Translations under genes and position numbers: made by a program
Assembly (NCBI GenBank): GCA_019114585.1
Contig: DXFE01000035.1
Span: 1-25,223 of the forward strand
Direction: 5' to 3'
From: Gemmiger_A avium
GTDB taxonomy: Bacteria; Bacillota; Clostridia; Oscillospirales; Ruminococcaceae
Length of the DNA stretch: 25,223 nt
Notes under the pieces: model-generated
The model's database searches: none
What the model saw: only the letters and a program-made list of their open reading frames with translations
Told to the model about the DNA's origin: nothing
Shown: in pieces, positions 1 to 6,382 of the stretch
Position numbering within the stretch: the first letter of the stretch is position 1
Layout: each line of letters begins with the position of its first letter

Positions 1-1251
1 CAGCCAGAGTGTCACGTTTACGCACGGCCAGGCAAAATGTCCTTCCATGAATGCATGCGCCAACATTACAATTACGCAAGCACTTTCCGTTGCAGCCCCG
101 TTTTTGATAAGACGCCATAAAAGCACTGCTACACTTCCCCAAAGCAATAAGCTTGCTACAGGACCGCCATAAATCCAGAGATAGGCATAAAAATTGTCCA
201 CCAGAAAGTCTTTTCCGGCCAATTGCTGGCCTGCAATGGCGATCTGCGTCTGGGAGATAGCTTCATTCGCCAGGCTCAGGCGACCACTGAAAAGTGCGTC
301 CAGCTGAGTCCAAAAACGGTTGGAAGAATTGTAGAGCATGCCTCCCAACAAACTTACACAAAACGAGATTACTGGTATTGCACATGCCAGCATTCGCACA
401 CAATAAACATTCATCACTTTAGGAACAAGCCGAAGCATACCAGCCAGGGCAATTATCAACGCGATACAAACTGTAGCAGCTCGGCTGTCCGGGCCCTGGT
501 CGCAAAACACCAAAGCCCCAACAAGCAGGACAAAGTCCCACCATTTCAGGTTCTTGATCTGGCGCCAGCAGATATACATAAGGCAGATTCCCAGTAGTAC
601 AGCACCTGTCATGTTATACCAGCCATAGCCAAAGCTGTCACGAGGCCGACCTGCTCCTGCTGGTGCTGCAATCTGAAGAGTCGGGATAAGTCCGGCCAAC
701 GATCCTAGCACTACAGCAGCAAAGCATGCCGTGCTCACCGCCAGACCAGCTTTCAGTGTGCGGCGCAACGGAGCGTCCTTGGCGGCCAGGGCGAACAGAA
801 TGCCCAAAATCATCCAGAAGGAATGGTTGTTGATGAATACCCACCGGAATACAAAGAAAAAGCAGAATCCAACTGCCAGCTGGCGGCCGGAGTAGCGGGT
901 GAACAGCAGCATTTTGAGCAGGATAGCCCACAGGTACAGCAATTCCACAGCCTGTGTCAGCGGCCCATACCAGGCGCCGGCTGTTTCACGGACAAGGCTA
1001 TTGAGGAAAAAGGTAGCAAACTGCAAAGCAAGCACGGCAATCAGAAACAGCCAGCCGCCAATCTTGCCGCGGAGTTCGTCCCCCCAACCACCGAAGAGAT
1101 ATTTCTCTTCCGTTAAAAAGCCCGCCGCTTTTTTGGAAAGGTCTCCCGGCAGCCGTACAGCGCACCCCGCCAGCCAGAGCAGGCCCAGTGCCCAGCCCAC
1201 CAGAAGTATATCCAGAATTCCGTATACCCCATTGGTAAAGATAGAAAGCAT
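1..1251 (-). CDS. O-antigen polymerase/ligase-like polytopic membrane protein (C-terminus cut by window edge)
   Basis: An uninterrupted frame of 417 codons runs from an ATG at 1251 off the left edge, so the C-terminus is missing. The translation starts MLSIFTNGVYGILDILLVGW and is dominated by hydrophobic helices separated by short charged loops (about ten in the visible part). A long non-membrane loop near residues 305-350 contains NSSNRFWTQLDALFSGRLSL. The layout, many helices plus one large late loop with an 'R(F)...L.GR' motif, resembles Wzy/O-antigen polymerase-type proteins that join polysaccharide repeat units at the membrane. The family call is inference from architecture; no catalytic residue is proven. 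AAAAGGAGAA lies just upstream of the ATG. The 3' half, towards position 1, is clearly richer in A+T and rare-looking codons than the rest of the window, as often seen in surface-polysaccharide loci. Confidence 0.6.
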   Translation of the reverse strand, partial: MLSIFTNGVYGILDILLVGWALGLLWLAGCAVRLPGDLSKKAAGFLTEEKYLFGGWGDELRGKIGGWLFLIAVLALQFATFFLNSLVRETAGAWYGPLTQAVELLYLWAILLKMLLFTRYSGRQLAVGFCFFFVFRWVFINNHSFWMILGILFALAAKDAPLRRTLKAGLAVSTACFAAVVLGSLAGLIPTLQIAAPAGAGRPRDSFGYGWYNMTGAVLLGICLMYICWRQIKNLKWWDFVLLVGALVFCDQGPDSRAATVCIALIIALAGMLRLVPKVMNVYCVRMLACAIPVISFCVSLLGGMLYNSSNRFWTQLDALFSGRLSLANEAISQTQIAIAGQQLAGKDFLVDNFYAYLWIYGGPVASLLLWGSVAVLLWRLIKNGAATESACVIVMLAHAFMEGHFAWPCVNVTLWL

Positions 1252-1281
1252 TCGCTTGTTCTCCTTTTGCGCAGAATAGCC

Positions 1282-1309
1282 CTTATAATAATAGCCTATT
1301 TGCTGGCAA
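1282..1309 (-). promoter_or_regulatory. Candidate sigma-A promoter for the polymerase-like gene
   Basis: On the minus strand TTGCCA (1309-1304) and TATAAG (1287-1282) are separated by 16 bp. The predicted start lies about 25 bases before the ribosome site of the gene starting at 1251. Both boxes deviate from consensus. Confidence 0.4.
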
Positions 1310-1340
1310 ATGTCTATGAATCAGGACTTTTTCCCATAAG

Positions 1341-1374
1341 AAAACGCGCCCTGCCAACCGGCGGGGCGCGTTTT
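1341..1374 (-). terminator. Terminator after the rubredoxin gene
   Basis: An 11-bp perfect stem (1341-1351 with 1364-1374), extendable by three further pairs, is flanked by A4/T4 runs. It lies 16 bases downstream of the rubredoxin stop codon and separates it from the polymerase-like gene on the same strand. Confidence 0.8.
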
Positions 1375-1389
1375 GAGTTTGTGTAAGAC

Positions 1390-1545
1390 TTACTCCTGTT
1401 CGAACATGTCCTTGCCTACGCCGCACAGGGGGCAGACGTAGTCTTCGGGCACGTCGGCCCAGGCGGTACCGGGGGCTACGCCGTGATCCGGATCGCCCGC
1501 CGCTTCTTCATAGATATAACCACAAACGGTGCACACATAACGCAT
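1390..1545 (-). CDS. Rubredoxin
   Basis: This 51-residue protein starts MRYVCTVCGYIYEEAAGDPD and ends in VCPLCGVGKDMFEQE. The two CxxCG knuckles (C5-x2-C8-G and C39-x2-C42-G) are the four cysteine ligands of the mononuclear Fe(Cys)4 centre of rubredoxins. The GDPDHGVAPGT and W residues between them are also family-typical, as is the length (50-54 residues). Rubredoxins are small cytoplasmic one-electron carriers, in anaerobes often serving peroxide or superoxide detoxification. No partner such as rubrerythrin or an oxidoreductase is next to it. The start is set by AAAAGGAGCGATGAACC just upstream. It is a single-gene unit with its own terminator. Confidence 0.95.
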   Translation of the reverse strand: MRYVCTVCGYIYEEAAGDPDHGVAPGTAWADVPEDYVCPLCGVGKDMFEQE

Positions 1546-1806
1546 GGTTCATCGCTCCTTTTAACATTTCATAGATAAATATTGCAGCTCCCTGCCCGCT
1601 TGGCAAAGGCTGTAGGTTTATTGTATGCGAAGCAATTTAAAAAATCCGTTGTTTGGGCAACATTTTTCTGTTTCATTCCCAATTTTTGCCCGCATATTTC
1701 CTATGCCGGACTTGCAGAGCAAAATTTTCGGTTTCTTCATGAATTCGCCATATTTTTATTGGATAATAGCGTTGTAAATAAACTGTATCGAAAGGACGGT
1801 GACGGC

Positions 1807-2613
1807 ATGCTGCAGCGAATTCAGGTAGAACAGATGGGGCTGGCCCCCGCACAGGTACAGCGGTACCGCTCGTTCTGCACCCAGATGAGCCGCACGCTGG
1901 TGCGCCGTCACGGTCCGCTGGGACGGCTGGCCCGTATGCCGGATCTGGCATTTCTGGCCCTGCTGCTGACCAGCCTGCGGGAAGGCGGCGGCAGCGGCCC
2001 GGCACCGGGGCCGGACAATCCCTATACCGATTATGTAGCGGACATGGCCGTTGCGCTGCGGTACCAGGATTACATGGACAACTGGCTGGATGACCACAGT
2101 TACCGGGATCTGGCGCTGGCCAAACTGCTGGAGCCCGCCCGGCTGAATGTGCTGCAGCGGTATCCCCGCCAGTGTGCAGCCGCGCACAGCTGCCTGAGCC
2201 GGCTGCACCGGGGCGAACAGCAGAACTGTACCGACATTGAGCAGATGAGCAGCTACTGGGGCCAGGTCATGGCCGAGATCTTTGACTTCTGCCGCGGCTC
2301 CCACGGCGAGCAGCTGCGTGCCCTGGGCGATGCAACCGGCCGGCTGTTCTATCTTCTGGATGCCTGGGAGGATCTGCCCCACGACCAGCGGACCGGTGCC
2401 TACAACCCGCTGGCACATCTGGCTGACTCCCCCGATTTTGAATCGGATTGCCGCGCTTTGCTGGACCGGCAGCGGCAGCTGGCGCTGGATGCTTTGGACA
2501 AACTTCCCCTGCGCACCGACTGTGCGCTTGCCGAACGCTTACTGCTGAGTCTGGCCGCCCCCCGGCCGAACCCAGCTGCCCATCGGCGCCCGGTTTCCCG
2601 CCGGGCGGTCTGA
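1807..2613 (+). CDS. DUF5685-like family protein of unknown function
   Basis: This is a 268-residue soluble protein. The frame is open for 75 codons further upstream, but an AAAGGACGGTGA ribosome site places the start at the ATG at 1807 (MLQRIQVEQMGLAPAQ). The segment 'FCTQMSRTLVRRHGPLGRLARMPDLAFLALLLTSL', given here only in outline, is followed by a helical part with ALRYQDYMDNWLDDHSYRDL and then LLDAWEDLPHDQRTGAYNPL. These match what I remember of DUF5685 proteins in Clostridia (an early Cys/Gly-Pro-Leu segment, a helical D-rich middle and a D.....G.YNP motif). The catalytic role is unknown. The acidic helical motifs are faintly reminiscent of prenyl-synthase folds, but that is not evidence of function. 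The C-terminal 20 residues are Pro/Arg-rich and probably disordered. Confidence 0.6.
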   Translation: MLQRIQVEQMGLAPAQVQRYRSFCTQMSRTLVRRHGPLGRLARMPDLAFLALLLTSLREGGGSGPAPGPDNPYTDYVADMAVALRYQDYMDNWLDDHSYRDLALAKLLEPARLNVLQRYPRQCAAAHSCLSRLHRGEQQNCTDIEQMSSYWGQVMAEIFDFCRGSHGEQLRALGDATGRLFYLLDAWEDLPHDQRTGAYNPLAHLADSPDFESDCRALLDRQRQLALDALDKLPLRTDCALAERLLLSLAAPRPNPAAHRRPVSRRAV

Positions 2614-2658
2614 CAGGAAAGCAAGCTCCTCTTTATTTTCTCTTTTTCACCCTCGCAA

Positions 2659-2702
2659 CGGCAAATGGGCCCTGCGGATTGCTCCGCAGGGCCCATTTGC
2701 CG
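2659..2702 (+). terminator. Strong terminator after the DUF5685-like gene
   Basis: A 20-bp perfect stem (2659-2678 with 2683-2702) with a TTGC loop is followed by TTTTATTCTTTTT on the plus strand. It lies between two convergent genes, and the T-rich tail overlaps the end of the opposing phosphatase gene. No good T-run follows on the minus strand. Confidence 0.9.
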
Positions 2703-2704
2703 TT

Positions 2705-3349
2705 TTATTCTTTTTCCTGCTCATCCAGATAGCCCAGGGGCAGCACTTCCACCGCCTCTACCAGGCCATCCCGCATCCACATGGCCGCATCGCAGCGCAC
2801 GGTATAGCCGCAACCCGGGTCGGCCATCCAGTCCTCCGGCTTGTGCTGGGGCAGCGCCTTCTGGGCCAGCATGCTCATGATCACGCCGCCGTGGGTAACG
2901 CAGGCGGCCTCGCTGACGCCAGCCTTGATCAGGTACTCAAACAGCCCCATCAGGGTGCGGGCGCAGCGGGCATGGAAATCCGCCGCCGGCTCGGCCCCTT
3001 CCGGCGTGAAAGGATGGCTGGGATCCATCCAGCGGGCAAAGTCCGGCTCGTGCACCAACTCCCGCACCGGGCGGCCCTCCCAGCATCCGAACGCCATCTC
3101 CCGCAGATCCGGCACGATCAGCTTTTTTTCTGCAGCGGGAAACAGGATATCCGCCGTCTGAACGGCGCGCGCCAGCGGCGAGCAGAACACCGTGCTCGGC
3201 GCCGGATAGGTAAACCGGGCACGCAGCTCCTGCAGGGCACGGCGCCCCTCTTCACACAGTTCCGGGTCGGTGCCGCTGCCCACATAGATTCCATCCAGGT
3301 TGGCCTGGGTGAGCCCATGCCGGATCAGATGCAGACGAAAAGTTTTCAT
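2705..3349 (-). CDS. Histidine phosphatase (phosphoglycerate mutase-like superfamily)
   Basis: This 214-residue cytoplasmic enzyme has the superfamily catalytic set: the R10-H11-G12 motif (LIRHGLTQAN) with the phosphohistidine His11, R61 in SPLARAVQTA, acid E84 in LREMAFGCWEG, and H153 in VTHGGV. The 'DLREMAFGCWEG' element is typical of the small broad-specificity phosphatases and of alpha-ribazole-phosphatase (CobC)-like members. The substrate cannot be read from sequence, and no cobalamin genes are nearby. Full length for the family. The start is supported by GGAAAGGACG seven bases before the ATG. It is a single-gene unit reading towards the DUF5685-like gene. Confidence 0.88.
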   Translation of the reverse strand: MKTFRLHLIRHGLTQANLDGIYVGSGTDPELCEEGRRALQELRARFTYPAPSTVFCSPLARAVQTADILFPAAEKKLIVPDLREMAFGCWEGRPVRELVHEPDFARWMDPSHPFTPEGAEPAADFHARCARTLMGLFEYLIKAGVSEAACVTHGGVIMSMLAQKALPQHKPEDWMADPGCGYTVRCDAAMWMRDGLVEAVEVLPLGYLDEQEKE

Positions 3350-3382
3350 AAAATACGTCCTTTCCCGCTTGAAAACAGGCGT

Positions 3383-3411
3383 TAAATATTACAAATTTAT
3401 TACATTTTCAA
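3383..3411 (-). promoter_or_regulatory. Candidate promoter for the histidine phosphatase gene
   Basis: On the minus strand TTGAAA (3411-3406) and TATTTA (3388-3383) are separated by 17 bp in an AT-rich stretch, about 33 bases before the ATG at 3349. Confidence 0.5.
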
Positions 3412-3538
3412 CACACTTTGCCAAAACGCACCACAATATTTGGGGCAAACGGCCTTTTGATATCATACATATTGTTACCCCCACAGGGCAATAGACAGAA
3501 TTGCCGAAAATAAGAATCAAATCTTGGCGCTTTTTGTA

Positions 3539-3567
3539 TTTACAAAGGGTTTTCTCTGGTTTATAAT
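3539..3567 (+). promoter_or_regulatory. Sigma-A promoter of the XRE regulator gene
   Basis: TTTACA (3539-3544), a 17-bp spacer and perfect TATAAT (3562-3567) precede the regulator gene. The predicted transcript starts near 3574, giving a leader of roughly 55 bases with AGAAGGA before the ATG. Confidence 0.8.
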
Positions 3568-3629
3568 TTACGATGCGTTATAGCCTCTTGGGGGTAGTAC
3601 GCCAAAAATTCAGAAGGACAGGTGCCCTT

Positions 3630-4325
3630 ATGAACATGGAATTCAACCGCATTATAACCCTGCTTCGCAAGGAGCGGGGCATTACCCAGAAGCAGGCAGC
3701 TCAGGATCTGGGTGTTTCCCAGGCCTTGCTGTCTCATTATGAGAAGGGTATCCGTGAGTGCGGTCTGGATTTTGTGGTGCGGGTTGCCGACTATTATAAT
3801 GTATCCTGCGATTACCTGCTGGGCCGCAGTGCGGAGCGCAGCGGGCTGATTCTGTCTGCGGAAGAACTGCCCAGCCCTGAAACCGCCAAGGATAACGTGT
3901 ACAAGGGCAGTGTGCTGCCTACCATGAACAAAAAGCTGATCTCCAACAGCCTGAACATCCTGTTCGACAAGCTGGCCGCCAGCCACGACAAGGGCCTGGT
4001 AACCGAGGTAAGCGCCTATCTGATGATGGCGGTGTACAAGATGTTCCGGATGGTGTACGCTTCTGCGCCCCGCAACGCGTCCAGCCTGTTCCGGCTGAGT
4101 GCCTCCCGGTGGGAGGGCTACTCCTCCGCTGCCATGACCCGCGCCGAGGCCGATGTGAACGCCATTCTGCACGGGGAAGAGGTGGGCGAGGAGCCCGCAT
4201 TCAAGGACACCAGCTGCTTTGCCATGACCAGTGAGAGCCTGGCCCGGGAATACCCGCTGTATTCCACCAGCCTGCTGCATCTGATCAAGACCAGTGAGAC
4301 CAACATCGAAAAGCTTGTAAAATAA
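3630..4325 (+). CDS. XRE-family (Cro/CI-type HTH) transcriptional regulator
   Basis: This 231-residue protein begins MNMEFNRIITLLRKERGITQ. Residues 8-62 form a HTH_3 domain (ITQKQAAQDLGVSQALLSHYEKG, then a segment ending NVSCDYLLGRS), the DNA-binding unit of Cro/CI-like regulators. The remaining 165 residues are alpha-helical with no domain I can name and may be a dimerisation or ligand-sensing part. The frame is open from 3573, but the promoter's -10 box overlaps that region and AGAAGGA sits before the ATG at 3630, so the shorter form is chosen; an ATG at 3636 is an alternative. The gene is monocistronic between its own promoter and a bidirectional terminator. Its targets are unknown. Confidence 0.85.
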   Translation: MNMEFNRIITLLRKERGITQKQAAQDLGVSQALLSHYEKGIRECGLDFVVRVADYYNVSCDYLLGRSAERSGLILSAEELPSPETAKDNVYKGSVLPTMNKKLISNSLNILFDKLAASHDKGLVTEVSAYLMMAVYKMFRMVYASAPRNASSLFRLSASRWEGYSSAAMTRAEADVNAILHGEEVGEEPAFKDTSCFAMTSESLAREYPLYSTSLLHLIKTSETNIEKLVK

Positions 4326-4346
4326 GCATTTTCCTTATAGAAAGAC

Positions 4347-4373
4347 AAAAACCAGGCGGATCGCCTGGTTTTT
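4347..4373. terminator. Bidirectional terminator between the XRE and AbrB-like genes
   Basis: A 12-bp stem (4347-4358 with 4362-4373) with a GAT loop has a T-run on either strand. It serves the two convergent genes ending at 4325 and 4398. Confidence 0.88.
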
Positions 4374-4397
4374 TGTTTGCGCGGAGTGCCCGGCCGT

Positions 4398-4643
4398 TTA
4401 TTCCAATCCGGCCAGCGCAGCACGGCAGGCTTTGCAGACGTTGCGTCCCTTGAAGCTGACCACGTCCCGGGCCTCGCCGCAGAAGATGCAGGCGGGCTGG
4501 TATTTTTTCAGCACAATGGTGTCACCGTCCACATAGATCTCCAGCGAATCCGCGTCGCCCACGTCCAGGCTCCGGCGCAGCTCAATGGGCAGCACGATAC
4601 GGCCCAAACTGTCGATCTTTCGTACGATACCGGTGGATTTCAT
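4398..4643 (-). CDS. AbrB/SpoVT-type transition-state regulator with C-terminal zinc knuckle
   Basis: This 81-residue protein starts MKSTGIVRKIDSLGRIVLPI. Residues 1-48 are the swapped-hairpin AbrB DNA-binding domain (GIVRKIDSLGRIVLPIELRR, then SLEIYVDGDTIVLKKY), nearly identical in pattern to AbrB and SpoVT. The C-terminal part has C53-x2-C56 and C71-x2-C74 (ACIFCGE...NVCKACRA), a probable zinc knuckle replacing the usual AbrB C-terminal dimerisation domain. Proteins of this shape are common in Clostridia and likely act as global growth-phase regulators; the targets here are unknown. The start follows TAAAGGAGAACC. It has its own consensus promoter and a terminator shared with the convergent XRE gene. 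Confidence 0.9.
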   Translation of the reverse strand: MKSTGIVRKIDSLGRIVLPIELRRSLDVGDADSLEIYVDGDTIVLKKYQPACIFCGEARDVVSFKGRNVCKACRAALAGLE

Positions 4644-4719
4644 AGCATGGTTCTCCTTTATTCGGCAGGATAACGGAAGCTGTGCGCCTTTGCGCCCCCA
4701 GCGTTCCGGCTTCGACTTA

Positions 4720-4748
4720 ATTGTACCGTCTTCTGGTGGAACTGTCAA
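4720..4748 (-). promoter_or_regulatory. Consensus sigma-A promoter of the AbrB-like gene
   Basis: On the minus strand TTGACA (4748-4743), a 17-bp spacer and TACAAT (4725-4720) match the vegetative consensus at 11 of 12 positions. The predicted leader is about 70 bases. Confidence 0.9.
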
Positions 4749-4786
4749 CATTTGGTAATTTTATCGCAGGAGAAGTTTTCGACAGA

Positions 4787-4829
4787 AAACCCCGCCCCGC
4801 GACCGGTTAGGCCGCGGAAAGCGGGGTTT
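4787..4829 (-). terminator. Probable terminator hairpin downstream of trpS
   Basis: A 9-bp stem (4787-4795 with 4821-4829) encloses a further GC-rich hairpin. Read on the minus strand it is followed by a short TTTTCTGTC tail. It lies 72 bases beyond the trpS stop and just upstream of the AbrB-like promoter. The T-run is short, so strength is uncertain. Confidence 0.6.
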
Positions 4830-4900
4830 CGACGAGTTACGACTTGTAACAATTTTGTGAATTTCAACAGCTTGTATTTTTACAGCTGTCCAAATCCGGC

Positions 4901-5911
4901 TTACAGCTGCAGCAGGCCGATCTTTTTATACACCTTGGCAACCATGCGGTCAGCCAGACGGGACGCCTGCTCGGCGCCCTGTTTCAGCACGCCGTCCACA
5001 TAATCCTTGTCCTCCAGGATGCGCTTGTACTCACCCTGGATGGGGGCCAGGCCGTCGATGACGCTCTGGGCCACGGCCTCCTTGAAGGCGCCATATCCCT
5101 GGCCGTCAAACTCCTTCTCGATGGCTTCAAAGTCCTTGCCGGTGAAGACGCTGTAGATGGTCATCAGGTTGGTGACGCCGGGCTTGTCCTCCGAAGCGCG
5201 CACCACGCCGTCGCTGTCGGTAACCGCACGCTTGAACTTGCGCAGGATGGTATCGGCATCGTCGGTCATGAGCACAAAGCTGTTGGCATTGGTGTCCGAC
5301 TTGCTCATCTTCTTGTCCGGCTCCTGCAGGCTCATGATCTTGGCGCCCGCCTTCAGGATATAGGGTTCCGGCATGGTAAAGGTGGGGCTGTACAGACCGT
5401 TGAACCGCTGGGCAATGTTGCGGGCCAGTTCCAGATGCTGCTTCTGGTCGATGCCCACCGGCACCAGATCGGCGTTATAGATCAGGATGTCCGCCGCCAT
5501 CAGCACCGGATAGGTGAACAGACCGGCGTTTACATTATCAGGATGTTTGGCACTCTTGTCCTTGTACTGGGTCATGCGGCTCAGCTCACCGAATTGGGTG
5601 CAGCAACTCAGCGCCCAGCTCAGCTGGGTGTGGGCGGGTACATGGCTCTGCACAAACAGCAGGCTGCGGGCCGGGTCGATACCGGCCGCCAGCAGCATGG
5701 CCGCCGCCTCGCGGGTGTTGCGGCGCAGCTTAGCCGGCTCCTGCCGCACGGTGAGGGCGTGCAGGTCGGCGATCATATACAGGCACTCGTGCTCCTCCGT
5801 CTGCAGGGCGCCCCAGTTGCGCACCGCCCCCACATAGTTGCCCAGTGTAAAGGTGCCGGTGGGCTGGATGCCCGAGAGAATGCGCTTCTTGCGCGGCAGT
5901 TGTTCACTCAT
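4901..5911 (-). CDS. trpS: Tryptophanyl-tRNA synthetase
   Basis: This 336-residue class Ic aminoacyl-tRNA synthetase joins tryptophan to tRNA-Trp. It has the N-terminal ILSGIQPTGTFTLGNYVGA with the HIGH-equivalent TLGN (residues 22-25), the tryptophan-pocket region MTQYKDKSAKH, the GIDQKQHLELARNIAQRFN segment, and the class I loop KMSKSD near residues 198-203. The length matches bacterial TrpRS (325-340). The start ATG follows an AAATGAGG site. It is monocistronic, driven by a perfect-consensus promoter 57 bases upstream. The leader is too short for a T-box, so amino-acid-responsive antitermination is unlikely. Confidence 0.97.
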   Translation of the reverse strand: MSEQLPRKKRILSGIQPTGTFTLGNYVGAVRNWGALQTEEHECLYMIADLHALTVRQEPAKLRRNTREAAAMLLAAGIDPARSLLFVQSHVPAHTQLSWALSCCTQFGELSRMTQYKDKSAKHPDNVNAGLFTYPVLMAADILIYNADLVPVGIDQKQHLELARNIAQRFNGLYSPTFTMPEPYILKAGAKIMSLQEPDKKMSKSDTNANSFVLMTDDADTILRKFKRAVTDSDGVVRASEDKPGVTNLMTIYSVFTGKDFEAIEKEFDGQGYGAFKEAVAQSVIDGLAPIQGEYKRILEDKDYVDGVLKQGAEQASRLADRMVAKVYKKIGLLQL

Positions 5912-5934
5912 TGTTGATGCCTCATTTCTTTTAA

Positions 5935-5950
5935 GGACGCAGGTGCGTCC
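5935..5950 (-). promoter_or_regulatory. Leader hairpin at the start of the trpS transcript
   Basis: An inverted repeat GGACGC-ACCT-GCGTCC lies 10-25 bases after the predicted transcription start and before the ribosome site. It could be a 5' stabilising hairpin or an operator; the sequence alone does not decide. Confidence 0.4.
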
Positions 5951-5967
5951 GAAGATACTTACTTTGT

Positions 5968-5995
5968 ATTATACCGGCTCGCCGGGCACTGTCAA
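5968..5995 (-). promoter_or_regulatory. Perfect-consensus sigma-A promoter of trpS
   Basis: On the minus strand TTGACA (5995-5990) and TATAAT (5973-5968) match consensus at all 12 positions with a 16-bp spacer. The -35 box overlaps the stop codon of the upstream 66-codon small ORF. Confidence 0.92.
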
Positions 5996-6192
5996 GACAC
6001 CTCCGCCAGCAGCAGCGGATTGGCTCCCGGCTGCAGGGCTGCGTTCAGATATTCGGTGTCGATCAGTACCACCCAGATTTGCTTCTCGCCATGTTTTTCC
6101 AGCAGCCAGGGCCGGGCTTTTGCGGGCGGGAGCCACCAGCCGGCAAATACCAGCGCCCCGAATCCGGCAAAGGAAAATGACAAAAACTCCAT
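5992..6192 (-). CDS. Hypothetical 66-residue membrane-type small protein
   Basis: The ORF begins MEFLSFSFAGFGALVFAGWW and ends ALQPGANPLLLAEVS. Residues 2-22 form one hydrophobic, aromatic-rich helix suitable as a membrane anchor. They are followed by basic LPPAKARPWLLEKHGEK and a 'IWVVLIDTEYLNAAL' beta-like stretch. A GCGAGG ribosome site lies seven bases before the ATG. The N-terminus recalls the first helix of MBOAT (AlgI-like) acyltransferases, so it could be a remnant of such a gene or a true small protein. No clear promoter is seen. Its stop overlaps the trpS -35 box. Function unknown; coding status uncertain. Confidence 0.4.
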   Translation of the reverse strand: MEFLSFSFAGFGALVFAGWWLPPAKARPWLLEKHGEKQIWVVLIDTEYLNAALQPGANPLLLAEVS

Positions 6193-6288
6193 ATATATAC
6201 CTCGCTATCCACACCCCAGAACACCAAAATACTTCCTTATTATATAGGAAAAGAAGGAAATCTGCAAAACAAAGAGTTCCGCGCCCGG

Positions 6289-6317
6289 TTGACAAGCCGC
6301 GGCGCGGCCCTTACAAT
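6289..6317 (+). promoter_or_regulatory. Consensus sigma-A promoter of gltX
   Basis: TTGACA (6289-6294), a 17-bp very GC-rich spacer and TACAAT (6312-6317) are followed by a leader of about 60 bases, too short for a T-box. Confidence 0.9.
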
Positions 6318-6382
6318 AACAGGAGAAGATCAGTCCGGGCCTTGTTGCGCCTGGAAAATCACATAAAAGGAGAAGGATCATC

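Noticed and set aside
1582..1806. Upstream extension of the DUF5685-like protein starting MQLPARLAK
   Set aside because: The region is AT-rich and non-conserved in character, and a proper ribosome site lies just before the ATG at 1807.
5912..6382. T-box riboswitches before trpS or gltX
   Set aside because: Both promoters lie so close to their genes (leaders of about 50-60 bases) that a T-box cannot fit, and no T-box sequence is seen.
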